Assembly (NCBI GenBank): GCA_041180805.1
Contig: JBEGQX010000315.1
Location: forward strand, 1 to 6,157
DNA: 6,157 nucleotides
DNA from: JBEGQX01 sp041180805
GTDB taxonomy: Bacteria; Planctomycetota; Planctomycetia; Gemmatales; Gemmataceae
Direction: 5' to 3'
Positions 1 to 6,157 of this stretch are shown in pieces. Within the stretch, counting starts at the first letter, position 1, and every line of letters begins with the position of its first letter. The notes beneath the pieces are model-generated. The model did not search any database and was not told the origin of the DNA. It saw only the letters and a list, made by a program, of their open reading frames with translations. Made by a program: the position numbers and the translations under genes.

Positions 1-2824
1 TTAGAAATTGGTCAGCTATTGCCTTACTTGGATGCAAAAGGGAATCATAAAGGTTTTCTTTACTGGCTTTCTTGCCAATTTGAGTCAAGTCCGGGCCAAT
101 GGCACCACCTTTATCCAGTACTTTGTGGCACTTCAAACATTGCAACTGAGAATTCACACTGGCAAAAAATAAAGCGCGGCCTTGCTCCACATTACCATTG
201 CGTTGGGCTAGAACCTGAGAAGAAGGCAACTTCTTGAGATCAAGTTTTGCAGGGGCTGGTAAGGCAACCATTGCCCTGTTTCGCAGATCCTGAAAAGGGC
301 TATTTCGCACCACTCTTCCGATTTCTTCTTTCCATTCAGCATTTTGGCTGACTTCAGCTTGTTTCAGAAGAAATTCCGTTCCACTACGGGTACCCGCCAT
401 GGTCTGTATCAGGAAAGATAGCGTTTGTTTGTCAGCTTTGGCACCTTGAAAGAAGTTTTGCAATGTCTCAAGGGCTCCAGGCACTCCGGACTGCCTTCCC
501 TTACCCGCAGAAAGATTTGCCAGCGCTTTTGCTATTTCCTCGCGCTGGGATTCTTTGGAATTCCATAATTCCACAAGATACTGCACACACTCCTTTTCCG
601 GTACAGCCCCCAACGTTTTGATCGCTTGCTGTCTAATTTTTTCATTCGATGCTTTTTGAGCCAATCCCACCACACTTACCAGGTATTCTTTTTGTTTGGA
701 AGCTTCCACCAAGCCCAGTCCCATTAATTGTTCCCGATCATTACCATTAAGAAGAGATTTGATGGCTGACTTAAGCTCGGGTGATTTATTCAGGGATGAC
801 CACTTGCCAGGTAGAAACAATTTCAATGCTTCAAGTATTCCCTCTTGTACAGAGCTATCATCACTGGCCTGAAGCATCTTGATCAAATCGTTACCCTGCG
901 CCGGATTATCAGACGCGGCAAGAATAGAAACCAGCCGTGCTTTCTGTTCGCTGGACAATGTCTTATCGGCAAGCATCGATGGTATTTTTAAAACCATATC
1001 ATCTGGCCTTAACTCAAAGACCAAGTCGGCTACCTGGCTATTCCATTTGGGAAATTCCCGGCTAAAGTCGGCTAAAAAAGCGAAACGATGCTGGCCGTCA
1101 TCCGCACAAGCGACCTCAATGGCTTTCAGATAAAACAAATCTTTGCCGTCGTACTTTTTAGCCAGGGCATAGAAATTTCTCTTCGCGGAATCTGACACAT
1201 TCTTACGAAGCTCCAGTAGAATTTCCCTGCGTGTTCCAGCCGTGCCAGATTGCACCAATTCGCCCAGAAGTTTTTCCTCGGCGGCGGAAACACCTTCAAA
1301 CCCTGGATGCCTCGCTGCTATCTTGCGGACAGCCTGCCATTGAAATTCCTCGCGATTTTTAAGCTTTTCTGGCAATGCCACCGAATCAGGCAGAAACCAG
1401 TTCAGCCTGGCAAGAATCCATGGCATCTCTGCGATATCTTTTTGGGCAAGCGCAACTTTCACCAATGCCCCAACATCCTCAACATTCATTAAGGAGATTT
1501 TTTGGATTCCCATGAACCGGATGGCGTTATTGCCTGATGAAAGAGCTGCCAACACACCTTCGGGTTTATCCAAATTCACGGAAACCGAAATGGTATTGGA
1601 ACCTTTGGGAGCAAGCCGGAAAACCCGACCCCGTGTTGTATCACCCATTCCATGCCCCCCCACCCCGGGATCGTACCAATCAGAAACAAAGATCGAGCCA
1701 TCCGGAGCAACTTTGACATCGCTGGGCCGAAACCAATTGTCAGTGCTGGTGACAACATTTTCCGGTTCCACCTCAAAACCGGCACCATTTACCTTGGTAT
1801 GGTAACAACGGACATGCCTGGGGCCGGCATCGGTATGAAATGATTGACCACGGTACTTTGCAGGCAGCAAATTGGCCTCATACATGCACATTCCTGTTGG
1901 GCTTCCAAAATAGGTTCTAAGAATTTTTGGAACCACTCCAGGTTGTTCTTCGTGCCAGTGAGTCTGCCCGGGACCACGAGGGTGATACCCGAAGTTACCA
2001 CCCGGCATGACGTAGCAAATGCGAGTCATCTGATTGCCATCATCATCGTTATCGCTGATGAACACCGTGCCAAAACTATCAATTGCAGGCATGTAATTGT
2101 TCCTGAAGTTATGGGCAATCAACTCCAGGTTGTTTCCATCAAGATCACACTTCCAAACAGTGCCCGCCCGCAAATCGGTACTATTGGATGTCCAGCTTTT
2201 CCCTTTACCATCCGCAGACTTCAAATCTTTAACGCCTGCATCACCAACTGAAAAATACAGCTTGCCATCAGGCCCAATACTTATGCCATGCACTCCATGG
2301 TCATGATCAATTCCCTGGAATCCGGTCAGCAAAACCCTGGGGGGGCCATCCGCCTTGTCGTCACCATCTTTGTCTTCCAAAACCATGATATCCGGGGACT
2401 GGCAGTAGTAGATTTTCCTTCCGGGGCCTTTTGCATCCTTCGCTATTGCAATACCCAATGGCGCCATGACTGCAGGAGACTGAAAGAAAGTAATGGCCTT
2501 ATCCGCAACACCATCCCCATTAGAGTCTTCTAGTATCACTAATCTGTCGCCCTCCGCACGAAGTGGCGGCTGGTTGCGCAACTTTCTGCGATAATTCACA
2601 GCCTCGCAAACCCAAACCCTGCCCTTTTCATCAATATCCATGGTGGTAGGATTTGCAAACAAGGGTTCACTGGCCCAAAGCTTGAACTCTAATCCGTCCG
2701 AAACTGTGAAAGTATTGCTTACTTTGTCAGCGGTAATTTGCGCCTTTGCAAGGTTAGGAACAAATAAAAGCCCAGCCAATACCGCCAACATATTCAAGTT
2801 TTTAAGAAAAAATCTCATGGCCAT
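1..2824 (-). CDS. Exported PVC-type putative membrane-bound dehydrogenase with HEAT-like region and C-terminal c-type heme domain (3' end cut by window)
   Basis: One uninterrupted minus-strand frame of 941 codons runs off the left edge. Residues 1-28 form a signal peptide: Arg and Lys near the N-terminus, a hydrophobic core around 12-23, and a probable signal peptidase I site AKA|Q at 28/29. Residues about 43-405 match the putative membrane-bound dehydrogenase domain of Planctomycetes/Verrucomicrobia (TIGR02604-like, a glucose-dehydrogenase-like beta-propeller). They include acidic loops at 100-108 and 151-159, a His cluster at 173, 175 and 178, and the block SDWYDPGVGGH at 381-391. Residues about 420-860 are Leu/Ala-rich helices resembling HEAT repeats. 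C896-L-K-C899-H900 is a heme c attachment site, followed by GPDLTQIG (910-917) and HPSKAIADQF (931-940), as in the TIGR02603-like heme-binding domain. Roughly the last 80-100 residues are probably missing. The likely role is periplasmic oxidation of a sugar-like or alcohol substrate with electron transfer to heme; the substrate is unknown. Start 2824 is chosen for its GAGG six bases upstream; ATGs at 2848, 2842, 2836 and 2818 are also in frame. Confidence 0.93.
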   Translation of the reverse strand, partial: MAMRFFLKNLNMLAVLAGLLFVPNLAKAQITADKVSNTFTVSDGLEFKLWASEPLFANPTTMDIDEKGRVWVCEAVNYRRKLRNQPPLRAEGDRLVILEDSNGDGVADKAITFFQSPAVMAPLGIAIAKDAKGPGRKIYYCQSPDIMVLEDKDGDDKADGPPRVLLTGFQGIDHDHGVHGISIGPDGKLYFSVGDAGVKDLKSADGKGKSWTSNSTDLRAGTVWKCDLDGNNLELIAHNFRNNYMPAIDSFGTVFISDNDDDGNQMTRICYVMPGGNFGYHPRGPGQTHWHEEQPGVVPKILRTYFGSPTGMCMYEANLLPAKYRGQSFHTDAGPRHVRCYHTKVNGAGFEVEPENVVTSTDNWFRPSDVKVAPDGSIFVSDWYDPGVGGHGMGDTTRGRVFRLAPKGSNTISVSVNLDKPEGVLAALSSGNNAIRFMGIQKISLMNVEDVGALVKVALAQKDIAEMPWILARLNWFLPDSVALPEKLKNREEFQWQAVRKIAARHPGFEGVSAAEEKLLGELVQSGTAGTRREILLELRKNVSDSAKRNFYALAKKYDGKDLFYLKAIEVACADDGQHRFAFLADFSREFPKWNSQVADLVFELRPDDMVLKIPSMLADKTLSSEQKARLVSILAASDNPAQGNDLIKMLQASDDSSVQEGILEALKLFLPGKWSSLNKSPELKSAIKSLLNGNDREQLMGLGLVEASKQKEYLVSVVGLAQKASNEKIRQQAIKTLGAVPEKECVQYLVELWNSKESQREEIAKALANLSAGKGRQSGVPGALETLQNFFQGAKADKQTLSFLIQTMAGTRSGTEFLLKQAEVSQNAEWKEEIGRVVRNSPFQDLRNRAMVALPAPAKLDLKKLPSSQVLAQRNGNVEQGRALFFASVNSQLQCLKCHKVLDKGGAIGPDLTQIGKKASKENLYDSLLHPSKAIADQFL

Positions 2825-2830
2825 AATAAA

Positions 2831-2834
2831 CCTC
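2831..2834 (-). promoter_or_regulatory. Ribosome binding site of the dehydrogenase/cytochrome gene
   Basis: GAGG on the minus strand lies six bases before the ATG at 2824. A second GAGG (2837-2840) sits just upstream, giving GAGGATGAGG. This decides between five in-frame ATGs (2848, 2842, 2836, 2824, 2818): only 2824 has a well-spaced Shine-Dalgarno, and it places two residues before the basic part of the signal peptide. The 2836 ATG has GAGG touching it, which is too close. Confidence 0.6.
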
Positions 2835-2869
2835 ATCCTCATGATCATTTGATTTATCGAGTTTGAAAT

Positions 2870-2897
2870 AATGTAACACAGCCATCAGGCATTTCAA
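2870..2897 (-). promoter_or_regulatory. Candidate sigma70-type promoter for the dehydrogenase/cytochrome gene
   Basis: Read on the minus strand, TTGAAA (2892-2897, five of six to TTGACA) is followed after 16 bases by TACATT (2870-2875, four of six to TATAAT). The -10 is preceded directly by TGT, an extended -10 feature. Transcription would begin near 2862, giving a leader of about 38 nt. It lies between the helicase stop codon and this gene, so the gene need not depend on read-through. Planctomycete promoters are poorly defined, and a match of this quality can occur by chance in AT-rich spacer. Confidence 0.35.
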
Positions 2898-2935
2898 TCA
2901 TTCAAGAAGATTTGACCTTACCAACTGATTGCGAC

Positions 2936-5101
2936 TTAATGGGCAGCCTTCTGGTACAACCTTAAAATCAATGAGGTGTACCGATGTCGGTTATCTTGCC
3001 GGGAAATCGCTATTTCCAAAGCCTTTCGGGTTCCCACAACCACTACAAGCTTTTTTCCCCGGGTGATAGCTGTATAAAGTAGATTTCTTTGAAGCATCAG
3101 AAAATGCTGGGTATGCAAAGGCAGAACCACCACCGGATATTCCGAACCCTGAGATTTGTGAATGGTAAGGGCGTAAGCAAGGCCAATCTCATCGAGTTCT
3201 CCATATTCATAGGCGACCCTCCTGCCATCAAAAGAGACCATCAACTCGCGCTCTTCCTCATCAATAACTTCCACAAAACCAACATCACCATTAAAAACTT
3301 CCTTCTGGTAATTGTTGCGCAACTGAATGACTTTGTCTCCCAAACGGAAGCAAACACCAAAGCGCTCGATTTGTGGAACCTTGCCCGGCGGGTTTAATAA
3401 CTCCTGAATCCTCTTGTTGAATTCCTGCGCGCCAAGCTCGGTACGATTCATGGGGGTTAACACCTGAATATCCCGCAAAGGGTCGAACTGAAAAGTCTTG
3501 GGGATGCGATCATGAATCATGGTGAGAATCTTTTCCGCCACGGATTGTGGTTGTTCAGCCTCCACAAAGAAATAGTCTCCTTTGGGATTCGAGGATGGAA
3601 CCGGTAATTCTCCGTGCAGCACCGAGTGTGCGGCCCTAACGATAAGACTTACTCCTGCCTGGCGAAAAATCCGGGTAAGCCTTGCCGTTGGAATCTTGCG
3701 AGATTCAATCAGATCCGCAAGCACTCTTCCCGGGCCAACGGAAGGTAGCTGGTCCACATCCCCCACCAGAAGCAGGCAGGCATGGTTGGGAATGGCGCGT
3801 ACCAGATGGGCCATCAAAACGGTGTCCACCATTGAGGTCTCATCCACAACAAACAAATCTCCCTCCAAAGGCTGTGAGGAATCTTTCCGAAACCCACCAA
3901 CCGATGGGTCGAATTCCAGCGTTCGGTGGATAGTCTTTGCCTCTTGGGATGTACTCTCAGAAAGCCGTCTAGCGGCCCGACCTGTGGGCGCACAAAGAAC
4001 ACATGTCTTTTTCGCCTGCTGAAATAATTGCAAAATCAGGCGGATGATGGTGGTTTTTCCCACCCCTGGGCCTCCGGTAAGAATTAGGACCTTGGATGCC
4101 GCGGCCATTTCGACTGCATCCGATTGCTTGTCGTCCAGTTCCAAACCACTATCCGCCACAATTTGCTGTACCTTTTGCCGAACATCCATGCCTGCCAGTG
4201 GATGATTTCCCTTGATAAGCCTTAACATATGCTTAGCAAGAAGCACCTCGGACTGATGAAGCCTTACCGCATAAATCCAGGGCACACCATCAATATCCTC
4301 GCCAACAAGAGCACCATTCCCCAGTTCTCGTTCCAACGACTGCTCCAGGATATTAGGCGGAATACAGGTCAATTCCTCAGCATTTTTCAGCAGAAGTTCC
4401 CTCGGTACGCCCACATGCCCTTCCTCGGCACACTTCTCCAGGGTGTACAATAGCGCCGCCCCAGCCCGATCCAGAGATAATCGATCGATCCCTATTTTAA
4501 GCGCCAAATCATCCGCGGTTTGAAAACCCACTCCCCAAATATCCCGTGCCAGCCTGTATGGGTTCTCGCGAATCAGGGAAACAGATTCGCTGCCATAGGT
4601 TTTGTAGATGCGCAGGGCACGGGAAGTGCCAATACCATTGGACTGCAGAAAAATCATAATGTCGCGAACGGTTTTTTGCTCCTTCCAACTCTGACGAATC
4701 TTCTCGATTCTCTTGGGCCCAAGACCTCTAACTTCCTTGAGATAACTGGGAGACTCATCAAGAATCTGAAGAGTTTTGACCCCAAAAGCCTCGACGATTT
4801 TTTTTGCGTAAGTAGGTCCGATTCCCTTAATCAAACCTGACCCCAGATATTTTTCAATGCCCTGAATGCTATGCGGAGCCGTACAACGCATGGCCAAGGC
4901 CTTGAACTGTGGTCCATGGTCACGGTCTTGTTCCCAATTGCCCTCGGCTTCCAAATGTTCTCCGGAAGTAACCATGGGAGAATTGCCAATCACAGAAACC
5001 AACCCCAATCGGCCCCTTACATGAACTTTCAGAACACAAAAACCATTTTCTGGATTGTGAAAAGTCACTCTTTCGATGGTTCCAGAAAGAATCTCTGTCA
5101 T
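2936..5101 (-). CDS. recD2: RecD2-type ATP-dependent 5'-3' DNA helicase (YrrC-like, SF1B), complete
   Basis: This 721-residue protein is close in length to the stand-alone RecD2 of Deinococcus (about 715). The N-terminus (about 4-70) looks like an OB-like module. Four helix-hairpin-helix-like DNA-binding stretches follow at 89-107 (GLIKGIGPTYAKKI...), 121-139, 151-170 and 187-205. The helicase core is intact: Gln326 region, Walker A GGPGVGKTT (343-351), motif Ia APTGRAARRL (371-380), Walker B DETSM (420-424), motif III GDVDQLPSVGPG (447-458), TRIFRQ (476-481), an SH3-like insertion (about 585-638), ALTIHKSQGSEYP (644-656) and YTAITRGK (676-683, Arg681). It should unwind DNA 5'-3' in the cytoplasm during repair or replication-fork processing. 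The long N-terminal extension separates it from the RecD subunit of RecBCD, and no recB or recC lies next to it here. The ATG at 5101 has only a weak GAAAG upstream, so a strong Shine-Dalgarno is lacking, but the OB-like start of the family fits this position. Confidence 0.96.
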   Translation of the reverse strand: MTEILSGTIERVTFHNPENGFCVLKVHVRGRLGLVSVIGNSPMVTSGEHLEAEGNWEQDRDHGPQFKALAMRCTAPHSIQGIEKYLGSGLIKGIGPTYAKKIVEAFGVKTLQILDESPSYLKEVRGLGPKRIEKIRQSWKEQKTVRDIMIFLQSNGIGTSRALRIYKTYGSESVSLIRENPYRLARDIWGVGFQTADDLALKIGIDRLSLDRAGAALLYTLEKCAEEGHVGVPRELLLKNAEELTCIPPNILEQSLERELGNGALVGEDIDGVPWIYAVRLHQSEVLLAKHMLRLIKGNHPLAGMDVRQKVQQIVADSGLELDDKQSDAVEMAAASKVLILTGGPGVGKTTIIRLILQLFQQAKKTCVLCAPTGRAARRLSESTSQEAKTIHRTLEFDPSVGGFRKDSSQPLEGDLFVVDETSMVDTVLMAHLVRAIPNHACLLLVGDVDQLPSVGPGRVLADLIESRKIPTARLTRIFRQAGVSLIVRAAHSVLHGELPVPSSNPKGDYFFVEAEQPQSVAEKILTMIHDRIPKTFQFDPLRDIQVLTPMNRTELGAQEFNKRIQELLNPPGKVPQIERFGVCFRLGDKVIQLRNNYQKEVFNGDVGFVEVIDEEERELMVSFDGRRVAYEYGELDEIGLAYALTIHKSQGSEYPVVVLPLHTQHFLMLQRNLLYTAITRGKKLVVVVGTRKALEIAISRQDNRHRYTSLILRLYQKAAH

Positions 5102-5373
5102 GCAGTGCTTTCAACAAGAACTAGCTGAACGCTAAAATCCCCAACCAAAATTACCCAAGTTACGATTTTACCAAGAGTAGGGCTAATAACGATCTTATTG
5201 AAAAGGAAAAAGAGGAAACTTTTGAGGAATTTGATGAAAGTATCAACCCTTTATCGCCGATATACCTGTTGAGAGTTTCCGATTAGGAGACTTAAACGGG
5301 GATCAAGAAAACATCAGTTATTGCCAAAGGCAAATAGGGAATGAACGAATTCAAGCTGCGAATGGGGGTTGGT
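5102..5373. other. Divergent intergenic region between recD2 and the lipoprotein gene; no confident gene
   Basis: These 272 bases separate two divergent starts and should hold promoters for both. On the minus strand TAAAAT (5165-5170) is a fair -10 for recD2, but no good -35 lies 16-18 bases upstream. On the plus strand TTGAGA (5269-5274) resembles a -35, followed after 17 bases by a poor -10, TTAAAC. The stretch 5198-5240 is strongly purine-rich. One plus-strand frame is open for 53 codons (5125-5286) without ATG, GTG or TTG at its beginning. A 12-codon ATG frame at 5233 has GAGG six bases before it. No inverted repeat strong enough for an intrinsic terminator or operator was seen by eye. 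Confidence 0.5.
5364..5368 (+). promoter_or_regulatory. Possible ribosome binding site deciding the lipoprotein start
   Basis: GGGGG followed by TTGGT stands five bases before the ATG at 5374. The competing in-frame ATG at 5341 has AAAGG ending ten bases before it and AGGGA touching it; the ATG at 5362 has nothing convincing. The site favours 5374 only modestly. The stronger argument is the classic short lipoprotein signal that begins there. Confidence 0.35.
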
Positions 5374-6157
5374 ATGAAGCGCATCTACGGAAGCATTTTA
5401 GCGTTGGCTACCTTGAGCGGTTGCGTATCCGACAAAGGTGGCGGCCAATTCATGTCTCAGTATCACGGAAGTCAGAACTTCTCTTCTAACGATGGAATTC
5501 ATCAGGGGATTTATGCCCCCCGCACCATTCCGGGTGTTCAAGGTGCATGGGGAGCCCCAGTACCTGTTTCCGGACCTTACCAATCCATAGCTCCTTCGGG
5601 TGAAGCCGCTGCAAAGGCAATGATAGCCAACAGCGTGCCGCTGGATATTGTTCAGCAAACCAGCTTCAAGGGTGGCATGATTCCCGCAGGAAGCAATCCC
5701 ATCCAACAGGCAATGGCTGGTATGCCAGCCGGTGCCCTTACCCCTGGCGGCATGATTTCTCCCCCGGGTGTACCAGCAATGCCAGGAATGCCTGGTGGCG
5801 CCCCTTCGAATATCAAGTTAGCCAACCACACGCATGGAGGCCATGGCCCAATGATGGGACCGGCAGCCATGGGTGGAATGTGTGGACCTAATGGAATGTG
5901 CCAACCAAACATGGGCCCCGCAGGTGCGGTTCCAGCCATGGGCGCACTTACCGGTGGCCCGCAAGCCCCAGCCCAAATCGCCCGAACCGAAGTTCGTTTT
6001 GTGGAACCAGCAGGAATGAAGATTTCTTGGTTTGCTCCAGGCCCTGATGGCAAGCCAGGCTTCAACGCCCAATACTTGGAATCCCCTGGAAGGTATAACT
6101 TCCTTCAAGCTGCGATCTACCGTTTGAAGCTTAGTGAAATTCCAAACCGCCCCGGAT
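5374..6157 (+). CDS. Exported lipoprotein with Gly/Pro/Met-rich linker and conserved C-terminal block (3' end cut by window)
   Basis: The frame is open from 5341 to the right edge; 261 codons are visible from the chosen start. With Met at 5374 the protein begins MKRIYGSILALATLSGC, a compact lipoprotein signal (basic start, hydrophobic core, lipobox LSGC, lipidated Cys17). Starting at 5341 would add 11 residues and weaken that pattern. Residues 18-95 are polar and Gly/Ser-rich. Residues about 100-200 are low-complexity Gly, Pro, Met and Ala and include a cluster of His152, His154, His157, Cys170, Cys176 and many Met. From about 204 the sequence becomes ordered-looking: RTEVRFVEPAGMKISWF (204-220), then PGRYNFLQAAIYRLKLSEIP (239-258). 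I associate this block with secreted planctomycete lipoproteins of unknown function, from memory only. The gene diverges from recD2. No enzymatic motif is visible and no function is assigned. Confidence 0.85.
   Translation, partial: MKRIYGSILALATLSGCVSDKGGGQFMSQYHGSQNFSSNDGIHQGIYAPRTIPGVQGAWGAPVPVSGPYQSIAPSGEAAAKAMIANSVPLDIVQQTSFKGGMIPAGSNPIQQAMAGMPAGALTPGGMISPPGVPAMPGMPGGAPSNIKLANHTHGGHGPMMGPAAMGGMCGPNGMCQPNMGPAGAVPAMGALTGGPQAPAQIARTEVRFVEPAGMKISWFAPGPDGKPGFNAQYLESPGRYNFLQAAIYRLKLSEIPNRPG
5671..5943 (+). repeat. Low-complexity Gly/Pro/Met/Ala coding segment in the lipoprotein
   Basis: Codons 100-190 of the lipoprotein encode degenerate short motifs such as GGMIPAG (100-106), GGMISPPG (125-132), AMPGMPGG (135-142) and GPMMGPAAMGGM (158-169). 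They are imperfect rather than exact tandem copies; at DNA level words such as ATGCC and CCAGG recur. Such a segment probably forms a flexible, disordered linker between the membrane anchor and the C-terminal block. The opposite strand shows long open frames here only because of this composition. Confidence 0.65.

Noticed and set aside
19..1492. Short plus-strand frames at 19-237, 879-1133 and 1250-1492
   Set aside because: They are antisense to the heme domain and HEAT-like region of the exported dehydrogenase and have no independent coding signs.
1512..2533. Overlapping plus-strand open frames (the longest at 1844-2251, 135 codons)
   Set aside because: They lie opposite the continuous 941-codon minus-strand frame, whose translation matches a known planctomycete family block by block. 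The plus-strand products have no recognisable motif.
2881..2910. Possible terminator after recD2
   Set aside because: Only a 3-bp stem (GCC-TGAT-GGC) and TTCAA direct repeats are present. There is no GC-rich stem followed by a T run.
3582..4022. Plus-strand frame of 146 codons
   Set aside because: It is antisense to the helicase core, including motifs Ia to III of RecD2. The product is Ser/Arg/Pro-rich, as expected of a shadow frame.
5269..5297. Plus-strand promoter TTGAGA-17-TTAAAC for the lipoprotein gene
   Set aside because: The -35 matches five of six, but the -10 matches only three of six with no extended element. It is too weak to call.
5398..6108. Minus-strand frames of 96 to 137 codons, rich in Pro, Gly and Ala
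   Set aside because: They are the reverse reading of the Gly/Pro/Met-rich lipoprotein coding sequence. The plus strand has a clear signal peptide, lipobox and conserved-looking C-terminus.
1..6157. CRISPR array, tRNA, insertion sequence, phage or defence system
   Set aside because: No regularly spaced repeats, cloverleaf-like sequence, terminal inverted repeats, transposase motifs or nuclease-toxin motifs were seen. The only helicase is a housekeeping-type RecD2.

Overview
The window most likely comes from the chromosome of a planctomycete (phylum Planctomycetota), perhaps a Gemmata relative. This rests on three things. The left gene has the three-part architecture typical of that group: an N-terminal putative membrane-bound dehydrogenase propeller, a long helical-repeat middle and a C-terminal c-type heme domain. 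The right gene is a secreted lipoprotein whose C-terminal block resembles one I associate with planctomycete lipoproteins. Gene spacing is loose and base composition is moderate. Genus-level placement is a guess.

Layout. (1) Positions 1-2824, minus strand: a large exported dehydrogenase/HEAT-like/cytochrome c protein. It is open throughout and cut by the left edge just after its CxxCH heme site; 941 codons are visible. (2) Positions 2825-2935: a 111-nt gap holding a plausible extended -10 promoter and a Shine-Dalgarno for gene 1. (3) Positions 2936-5101, minus strand: a complete 721-aa RecD2-type (YrrC-like) 5'-3' DNA helicase with all helicase motifs intact. (4) Positions 5102-5373: a divergent intergenic region with no recognisable gene, although one frame stays open for 53 codons. 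(5) Positions 5374-6157, plus strand: an exported lipoprotein with a Gly/Pro/Met-rich middle and a conserved-looking C-terminal block, cut by the right edge.

The three genes do not form an obvious pathway. The helicase acts on DNA in the cytoplasm. The dehydrogenase/cytochrome and the lipoprotein are both predicted to be exported. The helicase and dehydrogenase share a strand but are separated by a probable promoter, so co-transcription is possible but not required. I saw no tRNA, rRNA, CRISPR array, insertion sequence or phage gene. The window looks like ordinary chromosomal core and lineage-specific sequence rather than a novel defence or mobile system. The most distinctive points are the Met/His/Cys cluster in the lipoprotein and the large heme-linked dehydrogenase.
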